This document shows, piece by piece, positions 34,691-47,580 of a DNA stretch of 64,000 nucleotides. The DNA comes from Euptelea pleiosperma. Taxonomy: Eukaryota; Streptophyta; Magnoliopsida; Ranunculales; Eupteleaceae. The position numbers and the translations under genes were made by a program. Position 1 is the stretch's first letter, and every line of letters starts with the position of its first letter. The notes beneath the pieces are model-generated. The model was not told the origin of the DNA and searched no databases. It worked only from the letters and a program-made list of their open reading frames with translations. The DNA is taken from assembly GCA_035048495.1 (NCBI GenBank), contig CM068547.1, positions 24,001,913 through 24,065,912 of the forward strand. The letters run 5' to 3'.

Positions 34691-35528
34691 TAGATTTTTC
34701 CCAACTGGGGATCCTTATCAAGAAAAGTTCTGGAAAACATTCATGAGATGCCCTCATCAGAAACCAGAGGTGCCAGCTCGGGCAGTCAATAGGCCTGGTG
34801 TCTGCATTGGGTCTTGGGAGGAGTGATAACGAGTTCACTGATCGACGAAACACTACGACCCTGCCTGGTTCAATGCAGATCAGATGCAATGCACTCACTT
34901 GCCACATTGCCACAGTTTTGGGATTACAAGTGATTGGTTGTGGCCGTGCAAGTGGTTGCCAAGCCCTTGCAAACTCTTTTAAGAAAATGGATGCAAGCAT
35001 CTGAAGCCCAAGAACTGTGGCGAGTGACTGCAATAGAACTAACCGCATTTGCACCTGAGTGCAAAATGCATCCCAGTACAGCCCAGTACAGCGAACCAAG
35101 CAGGGCCTACAATTCAAGCCTGCTAGACACTTGCACTCAAGTGATTGATTCAAGCCCAATAGGTCAAACAAGCAGGTCAAACTGCTAAACGAACAACTGG
35201 GCAAGAACCTTCAACGAAAGGGTGGGTTCGTAGCATTACTTGAAACCAATTGAAAAGGGGCAAAAAAGAAGCTATAGGACGGGGGCAAAGGAGATAATTG
35301 CTGCTATTGACTAATAATATTCCTGAATTGTACAGGCCTTTTTTTTTTTTTTCAAATCAAATAGTTGAAAAGAATCGAATTTCAGCAACAGTTGAAGAAA
35401 AGAAGAGAACATCAAATCATGATGAAGCTGCTGTGCCTTGAATTCAAAGAGAAGAAAGCTAGTTTTACAAGTCATGGAGGGGGAGCAGACTGTCAGACAA
35501 ATACAAGACCAGCTAATACTTCTTCCTT
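34691..35528. other. region downstream of the RAB gene
   Basis: No gene recognised. It includes the RAB gene 3' UTR (reading minus from 35528) with a T-run at 35339-35352. Open frames across it do not resemble proteins. Confidence 0.45.
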
Positions 35529-38500
35529 TCAAGAAGAGCAGCAGCCACTCTTCTGGGCAACGGGTTGTCCTCGGATCTGCACCGTTGGAGGCCTGGCATT
35601 GTTCATGGCTGGTTGGCTTGCCATCCTGCAAACCACCATTGAAATAAGAGCGGATGATGAGACTAGGTAGATGATCCAGGATGACATGCACATAAATTGT
35701 AATACTTATCAACGAGAAAGACTAATATATAGTGAGGCGCCTGACATAGAGCACGCAAAATAGAGTGGTTCTTTGGTGTACCCAAACCAAACTCGCACCA
35801 AAATAATGATCCAAACTATCCTATCACTGTTTTAATTTTGGATGATCTATAAAATATGTGCAACAATTCAGGAAAAGGTTGATGAATTTGATGTTTAATT
35901 CACTTAATGTGTTTTCTAGGATGTGACTGTCAAAGAGGTGATTTACTGATTGAATGGTCCAGATCTATTAAGTGCATCCAACAACTTATCAGTAAACGGG
36001 TGAATCACCATAATTCCCAGAATATACTAGTTCTCCTAATATATATTATATCATCATGTGGGAGTGTCCAGATCCACCCATAATTCTAATGGACCATAGC
36101 CCTAGACCTTTTGTCTAAAGACTCCTCCTGGACCAAGGTTTTAAAATTCAACAAAATTCGGCGAAATTCGACCAACCAAATTGAAGTGTACATGTATTAA
36201 AAAATTTACTAAAATTCACCGAATTAATTCGTTTAATTCGACGTAAACATTAAAAATTCTCCTCGAAGTTTTTAGAGCAAAAATTCGCCGAATTAATTCA
36301 AAGTACATAGTAAAAATTCAGCTAATTTCTCAAAGTTTTGCCTTTTTAGTGCAAAAATTTGTTTTGTACTGTTTATGAGTTTATGATTCAGTATCTTAGT
36401 AGTTAGTACTTGCTTATAAAAGACAAAAAAAGAATCTCAATGCTTTATATACTTGCATCAATATAAGTGAAATGATATTAATCTTGGTTAGGTTGCTCTA
36501 AATGGTTGTTTTTATGATATAATGAGTTACAAGTTTTTTAAAATGCTTGTTTTATCATATCCTTAAAAATCAATGTCTTACCAATGTGTTGGCAAAAATT
36601 CTCTAAGTTAGCGAATTTTTACAGAAATCCTCTAAATCAAATTTAACTTCCCTGAATTAATTCTGAATTTTAACTGACCAAGAGGTATCTATGCCGAGTT
36701 TCCTTGTCATCTAATAATAAGCCTATAATATAAAAAGCGTCCAACAACTGAGTTGGTCAGGCTGTGGGGGGTTGTACCCACAGACCTGGGATCGATTCTT
36801 TGGGGGTAATTCCCAAAGACCTGGGTTCGGTCTCGGAATAATAAATGTTTACCTATAAAAAAAAAGCATCTAACATAAAAAGCAGACAAAACACAGTACC
36901 TGTTCTTAATCTCAGCAGCCATGGCCATGAAAGCTTGCTCCACATTAGTTGCATTTTTTGCACTTGTCTCCATGAATGGGATCCCAATTTCATCGGCGAA
37001 TGCCTTAGCAAGGAAAAAGGAACAAAGCCTAGTGATTACATTTCCCTAAGAGTTCTCCCTATATATATACACCCTTGAGATACCCCAAAAAGGTATTCAA
37101 GGGAGCTAAATTACCACACCTAAGAATTCTCCATGTAGACACACCTTTAAACCCCAAAGAGGGTATTCAAGGGAGCTAAATTACCACACCTGACCTTGTA
37201 TTGGTCCACATCCACTTACTATGTTGATCAATACAAGTATGGCGTCAGTCAATGGAGGAGATCATGCCCCTAGAAGAATGTGTTTCCGCACATAGAGACA
37301 CACCAAACACAAAAGATTGTTGGGTGTGTTAGTGGGAGGACTAGTTTTACCTTAGCTGTCTCATATGACACAACTTTATTTGCGGTGAGGTCACACTTGT
37401 TTCCAACCAAAAGCTTGTTGACATTCTCACTTGCATAGCGATCAATTTCGTTCAACCATTGTTTAACATTGTTAAAGCTCTCCTGATCCGTCACATCATA
37501 AACAACCTGCCAAAGTACCCACCAGCATTAGAAATATTCACTGTGCTAAGAAGCAAACTCAGGTTGGAAGCACAACAAATAGAAAAATATGAGGCATTAC
37601 TTACTATAATGCCGTGAGCGCCACGATAGTAGCTGCTAGTGATTGTCCTGAAACGTTCTTGGCCGGCGGTGTCCCACTGCATGACCCAAAAAGTAGAATG
37701 GGGAGCATGAAAAGTTATGGAAACAATACGCACAAACTGTTACACTGTGCCAAAAAAATCAGGACTGCAGGCTCGGGAGCAATCAACAATTCATAGATAT
37801 GATTAGAAAGTGTATGTAATTATCCTTGTGAGAAACATTTGCATAAGAGAAACAAAAGCCATCCACCCTGAAGTGGCATACAGGTCACAAACATGCACCA
37901 CTGGATGAGTGGGCCCCAGCTAGAATATATTCTGGCAAAACAGTTATCTGATTGGAAAATCCTAAATTTGATCGATGACGCATTTTTTTATTTTTTCAAA
38001 AGTCTCCTTAATATATAAAAGGAAAGAACCCAGTGTACAAAAGAAAAAAAAAGAGCAAGGTCATAAAGAAAGCAATTACCATAACCATCGGGTCATCGCT
38101 TCATATTGGATGGTCAGGAAATAAAAAAAAAATAGGAAAATGAAATGAAATGGCCCAAAAGAAGGTCTGAATCAAATGATCACGATCACCAATCTTTCTG
38201 ACCTTTCACCGATAAGAACTCCTTGATTGGACCTAATAAACAGTGGGTATCCACTCCCTTGCATCTGTGTTATGCGTACGCACAAGCAGAATGCTATTAC
38301 TCTCAACCGAACAAATTTGGGAATGAATATGGATAAGGCCTCAACAGGGATTTGTCTTTTGTCGTTTTACAGAAAGCATCATTTCGATTTTTACAGATCG
38401 CGAACAATATTGGTAGTTACAATTACAAATAACAAAAGCATTTTTTTATCGGTACAAATAACAAAAGCATCAAATAACAATAGAGACAAAAACTCACAAT

Positions 38501-41500
38501 CTGAAGTTTTAGGGTTTTTCCATCCTGCTCTACAGTGCGTATTTTCTACAAAATGAAACAGGAGAATATTATTAGTATTCTAAATTTACGCCAATGAAAA
38601 ATTAATTTCATAGGTAATAATCACTTACAAAGTCAACTCCAATTGTGCTGATATAACTCTCTAGATATGAGTCATCCTGTATCATAGAAATGGACAAAAA
38701 AATGATTATGGTTTATCAGGAGTCATCCTGTATCATAGAAATGGACAAAAAATGATTATGGTTATTTAGGAGTCATCTCCATAATGGTACACTAACACTC
38801 GGCAGATGTCTACAGAAGTAGAAAACCTTCAACCAACACTAAAATTTAAATGATACATATCTAGCATGCATCGGGAATCTTAAAGAAACCATAATTTCAA
38901 AGTCAACCATATTGAAAACATTTCTCATAAATTGAAGCTGATAAAAAGATCATCCATTATTGTTCACTGTTATGATACATGTATCTCAAATAAAACTGTA
39001 TGTTTGTGACCATATTTTAACACAATTCAGTTTCCATTCACAAGCTACTTACAGAATCGAATCATGTGTTTCAATGAAGGGTACATAAAGCTGAACTACA
39101 GGAATCTGGAGCACCTTAGGCTGTCGGATTTTGCTGATTCCTAACTTGAATTGGAGATGTTATGTCATATTTATGTAGGTCTGGTGGGAAACATAGATAC
39201 CACAACTGTTGAAGAACAAATGCCACTTTGACTTGATCTGTTTCTCCCAGTTCCGGTCTCAGGGGGAATATCGTTCAACAGACATGGTGATTTCTGACGA
39301 TGTCGTCCATTTACAAACAGGGCGTTGGAGATTCCATAGAAATTCCACCAACAAAACTCCTGATGTTCAGCAATTCTTAAGACCAATCACTTTGCTCAAT
39401 GAAATTCCATATCAAATAGCCAAATCCTCTGACCAATTCTTGACATTCTGCATTTTTCAGGAACAGCCTCTTTGCTCTATAAGACATGTCAGGAGTTGAG
39501 AATCCTTAACCAGTCTTTAATAAATGAATTACCGAGGCCAATTGTACAAGAAAGGTTCCTCTGTTTCAATGGTTCCTTGCACATTTGTCAATGGTTCTCA
39601 TTCTTTGTCATCTTGACATATCCAGCCTAATATTGTTATGCCCCAAACATTGACATAGCAAGTTAATTCTACAAACCTATCATCAAATGCATGGTATATT
39701 GGAAGCTTGGGAACATTAATTTCATTTCCCTCAGATAAAATATTTCTGTGAAGGAAAACATATTCGGTGGGAAGTTTTGAACTCCTTAACCTTTTCATTA
39801 GAGCAAGTCGATCAGGATCAGTGAGGGAAACACTCAATTTAATGCATTCAAAAACATATCCAAGTAACCTCTATTACACAAGACCAATTGGAGTCAAAAG
39901 TAAAAGAAATAATGGAATGGAATCCTTAGAACTTACAGCAAATCTCAAAAGAAGACATGATTTGCCAACACCAGAATCTCCGATGAGCAAAAGCTTGAAT
40001 AGATAGTCACTGCAGAAGAGAGCCACAGAGAGATGTGCTTTACGTTATAGCCAAGTTGCAAACAACAAACAATTTCTTCATTAAAGAGATAAATAGAATA
40101 ATAACGCCATCACATTACACGCTCAACAAATTTCTCTCCTTCAAAACAATGGTTTACAAGATTGCATGAACTTCTGCTCTTTCAGCACATGATAATGGTA
40201 ACCATAAGAGCATCTCCAATGGCAATGCTATTTGGTGTGCTATATTTGGCACAACTTTGGCACAATGTGCTCCAATGGTGTGTGCCAAAAAAAATGCTAA
40301 TTTTTTTTCAATCTGAAAAAGTTGCCTCGTGGCACATGCTTTTTAGTCGTTGGGAGCATTGGTATGGGCCATAGGTAAAAAGAAAAAAAAGAAAGGGTCA
40401 AAATGGTGAAAAAGTTAAAAATAAATAGGGAAGTGCAAAACAGTTAGCATGAGCCATAATTTGGCACATGCTATTTCCTGTGCCAAATTTGGCACAAGAA
40501 ATAGCAAATGCCAAATTTAACACACCAAATGGCACTGCATTGCCAAATTTGGCATTGGCATGGAGAAATGGCACTGCGTTGGCAATGCTCTAAGCCTCTA
40601 ACAACTAGCTCATTCACTTCTCTTTGTAGTACCACTTCCATGTACTTATCTAAATAAAATCTTCTTGGGGTTATCTTGGATCAGATCCTAGGACTCCATG
40701 GTATTAGATGAATTATATTAAAAAAAATGAGAGATTTCCTAGCCTTCATTTGTCCAACAAATGACAAACCCAAATCGTCCTGCCCCTTTGGAAAAATACC
40801 CAAGCTCTTGCCTGGATCATGCACAAACATGCATGCATACATACTCTTGTATAGACAAATTATGCATACATATATATTCTCGTGCACGTACCCAAGTCCA
40901 TGACTTCTGTGTTTCCTGAGGAATCAGACATACTGGAAAGGTTAATGTGCTTTTCCCTCGAAGAAAATCTTTCTGCTTCTATTTTTAAAATATTGTGCCC
41001 AAACACATCTAAAAATCGCGAGGATTACAATTCATTCCAACACAACAATTAATGACATAATACAATTATCCATCAATTCCTCTCACCCAACTTTTCGGAC
41101 CCAAAACATTTCACAACAAAATACTTTATCTTGGATTCACAAATCAATTCCACCTCAGGACCAAGATACTGAAGCTCCCAAAAAGCCCATGCACTTTGAA
41201 ACAGATCACCTCTACTTACATACTACAGACTAAGGACCTTGTGTATATGTGACCTATCATTTTGGAGGTGTTGTACTGCATAAAATTTCCACAGTTGTTT
41301 ATAGTTTTTTAAACTCCCCTTCCCCAACCTAAATCCATTCCTGAACCAGCAATATGAAAGAATTATCCGATAGCAATCAAAAATTACACAATTGACATTC
41401 TAATCTAACCAGATATTATCAAATCCAATTCGTAAGAGAAAACCGACATACTAGTCTTTCCATACAATTTATCTAATTAGGATCGAAAAAACAGCCTGGA

Positions 41501-41935
41501 ATACCATATGACAAAATTCAAATCTTGGGATCCTCAAAATATACCGAGATTCGAACGCGCAACATAATTCATACGAATCACCGTTTTATAAACACAATCG
41601 AATGGAAGTCGTTACGGATCTGAAACCAAAACACTTGGATCTGAAATTTTAAGCCAGATCGCGCCTAATAATCGCAAACCACCACCAACTTAACCATAAG
41701 TAAGCCAATCATCGAAAAAATTCAAATAACAACGCATAGATCTTCAAAGAAAATCATAAATAAACCGAATTTACCCTCGTGTATAACAAAATCGTTCTAG
41801 ATCTGACCTGATTAAACCAAAACCCTAACGAATTGAACAAAAAAAAATCAGATTTTTACCAAGCCCTACCGATTTTCGGATAAAAAGGTAGAGAAGAAAT
41901 CTGAGGATTACTGAAACTTACTACTCTGGATTCAT
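35529..41935 (-). CDS. RABD2: RABD2/Rab1-type small GTPase
   Basis: Eight exons on the minus strand, in reading order 41935-41922, 40009-39937, 38676-38629, 38545-38498, 37676-37605, 37506-37351, 37003-36900, 35625-35529, joining to 612 bp (203 aa), the family length. The start is [21 protein letters not shown] is the P-loop, STIGVDF the effector loop, WDTAGQE switch II, GNKCDL the guanine-specificity box and ETSAK the last G motif. The end KSGCCSS has the double cysteine that is geranylgeranylated. Rab1/RABD GTPases drive ER-to-Golgi vesicle transport. Intron 1 is 1912 bp and holds a Tourist-like MITE; the last intron holds a SINE. All exon joins preserve frame, so the gene looks functional. 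Confidence 0.97.
36747..36860 (+). mobile_element. tRNA-derived SINE in the last RAB intron
   Basis: AAAAAGCGTCCAACA (36732-36746) and AAAAAGCATCTAACA (36861-36875) are a 13/15 target duplication. The body has a box A-like CTGAGTTGGTCAGG, a box B-like CTGGGTTCGGTCTC and ends ACCTATAAAA plus A-run. It lies antisense to the RAB gene. Confidence 0.82.
40208..40590. mobile_element. Tourist-like MITE in RAB intron 1
   Basis: Ends GAGCATCTCCAATGGCAATG and GTTGGCAATGCTC are imperfect inverted repeats; TAA flanks both sides (40205-40207 and 40591-40593). TAA duplications and such ends fit the PIF/Harbinger superfamily. The interior repeats the word TGCCAAATTTGGCA. Confidence 0.75.
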
Positions 41936-42285
41936 GACTGTATGAGGCTTAGACCGACTGAATTACGATCGACAGCAGTGATTGCGCCGGACCTCTCTCG
42001 TATTTCGGGCAGGAATTCGACCGGAATCTGAGATCTTTGCCGGAAAAAGGAACCAAAGAAGGGATCGAAAAAAGAGAAATTTAAAAAAACGAAACACGAA
42101 AACGAAAAAGAGTCAAAGAGAGTTCTTATGAAGAACCTAAACAGTCGGAAAATATAAATAAAGAGACGTTCAACAATGAGACACGGGTGAGACACGGGAT
42201 GGCATATTACACTGACAATTTGAATTACCATGATGCCCTTACAGGTGTCGTGTGAAATTACGTGTGTTTGTTTGGTTGTCACACA

Positions 42286-42753
42286 GAAGGATGAAAGGGG
42301 ACCGTTATAACGGTATAACGGACTGGGGGCGTTACCGTTTTTTCCGTTATAACGAAAAAACGCTCAGGGGCAAAAACGGAAAAAAATGGAAAATAACGGA
42401 AAAAAAATGGAAATAACGGAAAAAATGGCCCTGAAAATCAAAATTTGAATTTTAAAATTTGAATTTCAAAATTTCAAAAATAGAAAATAACGGAAAATAA
42501 AGGAAAACGGAAAATTAACAGAAAATAATGGAAAAAAACGAAAATAACGGCCATTTTTTTTCACAAAATTTTCCAGAAAATAACGGTTGTTATTTTCATT
42601 ATAACAGAAAATTAACGGAAAATAACGGCCGTTATTTTCGTTATAATGGCCGTTATTTTCTGGGCGTTTTAACGGTCCATAACGTAACGGGGTAGGTCCG
42701 AATCCGTTATAACGGCCGTTATTTTCGTTATAACGGCCGTTTTTTAAACCTTG
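42286..42753 (-). mobile_element. hAT-like MITE, AACGG family, copy 3
   Basis: Starts GAAGGATGAAAGGGGACCG (first base altered from C) and ends CCGTTTTTTAAACCTTG. Flanks GTCACACA (42278-42285) and GTCATACA (42754-42761) match at 7 of 8. This copy uses AACGGCCGTTAT words where copies 1 and 2 use AACGGCCGTTTA, so it belongs to a subfamily with copy 4. It lies about 350 bp upstream of the RAB start codon. Confidence 0.85.
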
Positions 42754-42839
42754 GTCATACATACGGCTGCAACTTGGGCGGCTCAACCCGAGCCCGACGG
42801 GTTGAGCCCCACGTTAGGGTTACCCCACCTCCTAGCTTT

Positions 42840-43052
42840 TGGATTTAATCACTCACGCATCACCATTGATACATTTCTAGGGACTAAAACCAACGGCTAA
42901 AAATCATCAAACAAGCTGATTTTTGGTATGAATGTCTATGAAGGGGTGGGCTAAACATCCAAGCGGTCAGTGGGCCTAGATGGCAGTGGTGACTACCAAA
43001 AATGCCGCTTCCGCATTTGAAAAGATCTCAAGTATACCTTGTTACATCACGA
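42840..43052. mobile_element. right half of an FB3 MITE
   Basis: From about 42895 it matches the right half of the element at 18721-19011 (ATCAAACAAGCTGATTTTTGG, AAGGGGTGGGCTAAACATCC, CGGTCAGTGGGCC) and ends ACCTTGTTACATC at 43049. The left arm is missing and replaced by unrelated sequence. Confidence 0.7.
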
Positions 43053-43081
43053 CCCATCTAGTATGCATAGTTTGCAGACTC

Positions 43082-43225
43082 AAAAGTATGCAAACAATGT
43101 ATCCACCATTGAATGGTCCTTGAAAAATGTGTTTTTAATTTATAAAATAATAATTTTACAAAAATATTGAAATAACACATTTTTCAAGGTACATCCAACA
43201 GTGCTGACAAGGTTTGCATACTTTT
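43082..43225. mobile_element. small MITE with 14-bp inverted ends
   Basis: AAAAGTATGCAAAC at 43083 and GTTTGCATACTTTT ending at 43226 are perfect inverted repeats, and inner arms TCCTTGAAAAATGTGTT and AACACATTTTTCAAGG also pair. About 145 bp. No target duplication recognised. Confidence 0.7.
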
Positions 43226-43249
43226 AATCACTCACGCATCACCATTGAT

Positions 43250-43859
43250 CCTTTTCCCTTGGGCAGAGAAGCTTCACAGACCTTTCCATTACAATTCTAT
43301 GTAGGCCAAAGGAGCCGACTACAGATCACAAAAAAGACTGCGAATCCTAAAATAGAGAACATCAATGGAGTAAAGAAAAGTTCGGGAATATCTATACAAA
43401 AATCAATTGCCAAGGCTCTGTATGTTTTGTGGAAAATTCTTGTTCCGGAAACATATTTTTTTAACATTTTGAAGAAAATTTTGGATTCTAAAGGTAGGGC
43501 TGTCAACGGATATTAATAGGATCAAATAAAAGCATATCCGAATCCAAATCCAAATCTGAAAAAAAATATATATTCGATATTAGAATTTGATTCGAAATCT
43601 GATGAATATTTTGAATCAATATTCGAATCATGTATCCAATATTTTCAGATAATATCCAATTATTTGAATGATTTGAATTATCGACTATCCATTGACACAG
43701 CTATCCAAAGGGTATAAATTATGAAAAAATAACATATCATTTTTATGATGGTCCGCTATTTTCCCTAGAAAGTACACCTTTATTTCCACTCTTCATCCCC
43801 TCCCCTTCTTCCACCAAAACCATACCATCATCATCGTTGCCTGCATTTAGCCTTATATA
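43250..43859. other. intergenic DNA, AT-rich
   Basis: No gene. GGTAGGGCTGTCAACGG at 43494 resembles the end of a plant hAT MITE; the following 200 bp are rich in ATCCGAATC/GATATTCGAATC words. The open frame at 43214-43516 has no recognisable similarity. Confidence 0.4.
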
Positions 43860-44730
43860 TTAGGGCCGGTCACACATGCCATGTGAACCACACACATCAA
43901 GAGGGTCACATATCAAGGCCACAAATGCTAGGTGGGTCACACATAAGACATGAAATGGGGTGGGGTTAGGCCCGAAATCACCCGGTTCAAATGGGTTTGG
44001 AAGATTAAGTTGAGATCCAATTAAAAATGGGCCGGTTAGATACAAATCCATGTCAGTTAATTCGATTCGAGTTTGACTCATTTTCTGATCTGCCATTATG
44101 TATTATTTGGATTAGGTCGGATCCTGTATTTGGGGTGTGGATGCTCACTATAACTTGTCATTTTGCAATGGATTCGACCAGTATAATTTCACATATGGGT
44201 TGAATATAGATCTCCCATACGGATCATGGTTTGAGTCTATAATTGATCCAAATATGGATCAAGCTATACGATGTCAAATTCCGATCCGTTTAACTAGATC
44301 TGACCCATTTCATGCTTAGTCACACATGTCAGATGGTGGTCCACATATGACTTTATACGTCAGGTGGGACCTACATATTCGAGCTACATATGTCAGGTGG
44401 GATTGACATATTAGGTATGCTACCTTCAAGGCCACACATACTAGGAAGGCCTCACATATCAAGTGACCCACATTATAAGACCAAACATGTCAAGCGGGCC
44501 TCACATATTAGGGCCAGACATGCCAAGTGAGCCCTACATGAAATGACCCCATATGTTAATTGGGTCCCATATATCAAGTAGGACCCACATATTAGCTAAG
44601 TCACATATCAAGTTGCACATACTGTGGGCTCCACATGTTAAGTGAGCCTTACATATAAGCACCTCATGTATGAGGCAGGTCTCACATGCTAGGTGGACTC
44701 CATATATAAGGGCTTCACATATTAGATAGC
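43860..44730 (+). repeat. degenerate short-period repeat tract
   Basis: Words of the type CACATATCAAGTGGGCC, TCACACATGTCAGGTGG and CCACATATTAGG recur every 20-40 bp across most of the tract, with GTGGGACC, ATATTAGG and ACATGTCA as the common pieces. Too diverged to define one unit by eye. Confidence 0.6.
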
Positions 44731-45027
44731 ACCCCTTATTACCAATCCAAGAATTTTCTTAGAATTTCCATGAAAAAATAGTGGTTGCAGATATTGTGGG
44801 CCCCACTCTATTTTATTTTAGGAATGTTAATTTTTTCACGAAACAAATGAAGCCTAAAATAAACAAATCTTAGCTATCCAAGGAATCGAAGCTCTCCCAC
44901 TTGGCAAAAAGTTGAAAAAAAGAAAAGGTCCTCTGTAATTAATTGGAGAGAACCTTAGAACATGAGGAAAGACATTGGAGGGATAAATTTAGAGACACTT
45001 AGCTCAAGGAGGGTGATAAAATTACTA

Positions 45028-45335
45028 AGGGCGTGTTTGGTTGCAAAGAAAATTTTCCTGAGAAAATGCATCTGCGAAGTGCCTTAAATGGCTGATTGAT
45101 TGCAACTAAGAACACATATTTCAATCATGTGAGAAAATAAAGGTGTATTTTCAGGTGGAAATGAATTCTCACGTATATCGATGGAAAATGAATTTCCGGC
45201 TTAGTCAGGAAAATTGCACAATTTTAAATGACTTGGTAGGGAAAATTATACAGATTTAAAATGGTCATCTAACAAGGGACAATTGTGTTTTCCCAAGAAA
45301 AATACAATTTTTCCACTTGGCAATCAAACATGCCC
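45028..45335. mobile_element. Tourist-like MITE (308 bp)
   Basis: Ends GGGCGTGTTTGGTTGC and GGCAATCAAACATGCCC are inverted repeats; flanked by TAA on both sides (45025-45027 and 45336-45338). Inner arms (AGAAAATTTTCCTGAGAAAA and TTTTCCCAAGAAAAA) also pair partly. This end sequence is very common in plant genomes. Confidence 0.8.
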
Positions 45336-45381
45336 TAAGTTCTTCCATTTGTCTACCATAAAAAAAAGGAGGAGAAATAAA

Positions 45382-45863
45382 GGGTCACTCTACGGGCACC
45401 CATGACATTTGGCTGAGCACCCACAATAGACCAAAATGCACTTCTTTTTCAGTTTGGGCACCCCACCCCTTCTCCTTCATTTTCTCTCTTCCCTCTCTCT
45501 CTACGGTAACTCTCTTTCTCTCTCCACCGTTATAGCTCTCTATCTCTCCTCTCCTCTCCTCTCCCTAACTCTCTCTCTCTCTCTCTCTCTCTCTCTGGCT
45601 TTTAACCCCCACGGTGCCGTGGTGGCTAAAAGCCAGAGAGAGAAGCGGAGAGGGAGAGATTGAGAGAGAGATATTGAGAGAGAGAGTTAGAGACAGAGAT
45701 GAAGGGAGTGAGAGAAGGATAGGGGAGAGGAGAGAGTTACAGTAGAGAGAGAGGAAAGAGAGAGAAAACAAAGGAGAAGGGGTGGGTGGCCAAACTGAAA
45801 GGAGGGGCATTTTGGTCCTATGTGGGTGCCCAGCAAAATAGCATGGTTGCCCGTAGAGCGACC
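45382..45863. mobile_element. near-complete palindromic element with CT/AG microsatellite arms
   Basis: Left end GGGTCACTCTACGGGCACCC and right end GCCCGTAGAGCGACC are inverted; complementarity continues through ACCAAAATGC/GCATTTTGGT and CAGTTTGGGCACCCCACCCC/GGGGTGGGTGGCCAAACTG, then CT-rich against AG-rich arms, to a central GGCTTTTA...TAAAAGCC hairpin near 45597-45634. GAAATAAA flanks both sides (45374-45381 and 45864-45871). Open frames inside are Leu/Ser-rich artefacts of the CT repeat. Confidence 0.85.
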
Positions 45864-46368
45864 GAAATAAAATAGAGTGGATCAAAGATTGGATTTGATG
45901 TCTTCCAATTGGTTACTAATTTTTTTTCTTTTTTTATAGTGGTCACATCCTCACCCAACTGAACCATACAAATATAGCCTTCATCTCCCAAACCAAAGCC
46001 CCTGAAACCTTGTCCTACTCCTAGTTAGCAATTCAGTATATGGCAAACATTCAAAATGGGAAAATTTTGAGTTTAATTCAGTTTCAAGAAATTTTGAGTT
46101 TAATTCAGTTTCAAGATATAAAATTCAGTCATTGTCGAAGTGTTATATTCGTTTAGCCTTAAAAAGCCTGAATTTTACCAATTTTTTCATTTTATACGGT
46201 GGGTTAATACGTGTTTTATTCGTTTAATCTTAAAATTCACACCTTTTTTTCGAATTTGTTTTATTTAAAACAGTCATATTAAAATGTTTCTTAACAAAAA
46301 CAAAAAGTTCGCGTATTAAACGCAACTTATACACAAATGTACTAATTAGCTAGGGTCCCACTTTAGAC

Positions 46369-46500
46369 CAAGGTTTTAAATTTCCATTTCGGTAACCATT
46401 GTGGCGAGGTCCAAAAGCTAAATTTCGGTCTGAGATTTCACTTTAGAAAGCCATATGTCCAGGATTTCGGTACTCACCGAAACCGAAATTTAAAACATTA
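46369..46500. mobile_element. small hAT-like MITE (132 bp)
   Basis: Starts CAAGGTTTTAAATTTCCATT and ends CCGAAATTTAAAACATTA; flanks CTTTAGAC (46361-46368) and CTCTAGAC (46501-46508) agree at 7 of 8. Different interior from the AACGG family but similar ends. A relative may start at CAAGGTTTTAAAATTC (36134), without a clear right end. Confidence 0.7.
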
Positions 46501-46684
46501 CTCTAGACCCATCAGTTCAGTGCTAAATCAGCATACCATCCAAAAATATCCAATCCAATTGTAATCACTATGGAAAATTGACATTCCTTTAAGAATCCAG
46601 ATATTTGTGTATAAATGCTGTAGATGAATCCTCCCTCTCAAATCAATACTTCAACGCATTTAAGGACAACTCATGCCTTATTCC

Positions 46685-47215
46685 ACTATGAAGAGTAAAA
46701 CTTTGATGACCACTGGCTGTCAGCGAAGCCACTGACTACCACAGAGTTATCGGCACGTACCTAAGGATTGCCAAACATCCACGTGTACAGAGTCCTCTAA
46801 AAATGTGCTACGTGGTTCATATTGTGGGCAGTCAGAGGTCAGCCAAGTTTTTTTACTCAACCTTTCCACCTCCGAGACTGAGCCTGTGTTTGAGGGCCAG
46901 GGGGGACATTATAGTTTGATGCCCCCATCCAAACGCGGTATAGTACTTTTTATGGCCCACTTACCTTATGGATATTTGCTCCACCTCTTTATGAACCTAC
47001 ATATCAAAAATCAGTATAATTTGTGATTAATAACCATTGGATTTAGCATTTTAATAACATGAATTTTGACCGTTGAATTTGAGCATTTTTTTTGGATGCT
47101 AAATATAACTGTTATAAATCCCTGATCAAGCTGATATTAAGTATATAGGTCCACCAAGAGTTGGTCCAAACATCCACAAGGTCAGTAAACCCTAAACTAA
47201 GCTTCAACTGGCATC
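46685..47215. mobile_element. FB1-related fragments
   Basis: GAGTAAAACTTTGATGACC at 46691 is the FB1 left terminus, followed directly by right-arm sequence (CCAAACATCCACGTG, GTGCTACGTGGTTCATATTG, GTCAGCCAAGTTTTTTTACTC) to about 46858. A second, diverged core lies at 46985-47195. The element appears internally deleted. Confidence 0.65.
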
Positions 47216-47580
47216 TTTGGGTAGGGGAGACTTCAAATTTAGTAGTCTTCAAGGGCAGCAAATATTTTCACCTCTAAGACCCGGCTTGGTATCGCCGCAA
47301 ATATTTGTTTGCAAACATTTGCAACATGTTTTTTTGCATTTTTAGGTGCTTGGTTGCACCCTACAATTATTAATATACGTAGGTAAATATTTTCCATGAG
47401 TCCATATTTTTTACGATTTGAGCTGCAAACATTCACTTTTTGGCTTGAACTTCCTTAAAATACATATAATATTTGGCTCCTAGATGAAGAGTAAAATTCA
47501 CTCATCGCCCGTGATGACTGCCCACAATATGTGCGAGGTGGTATACGTTTAGAAGACGCTAATCGTATGGATGTTTCGTC

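Noticed and set aside
35365..35712. Overlapping frames on both strands at the RAB 3' end
   Set aside because: Only the reading that joins through the splice acceptor at 35626 gives the RABD C-terminus ending KSGCCSS.
45436..45885. Leu/Ser-rich frames on both strands
   Set aside because: Artefacts of the CT/AG microsatellite arms of the palindromic element.
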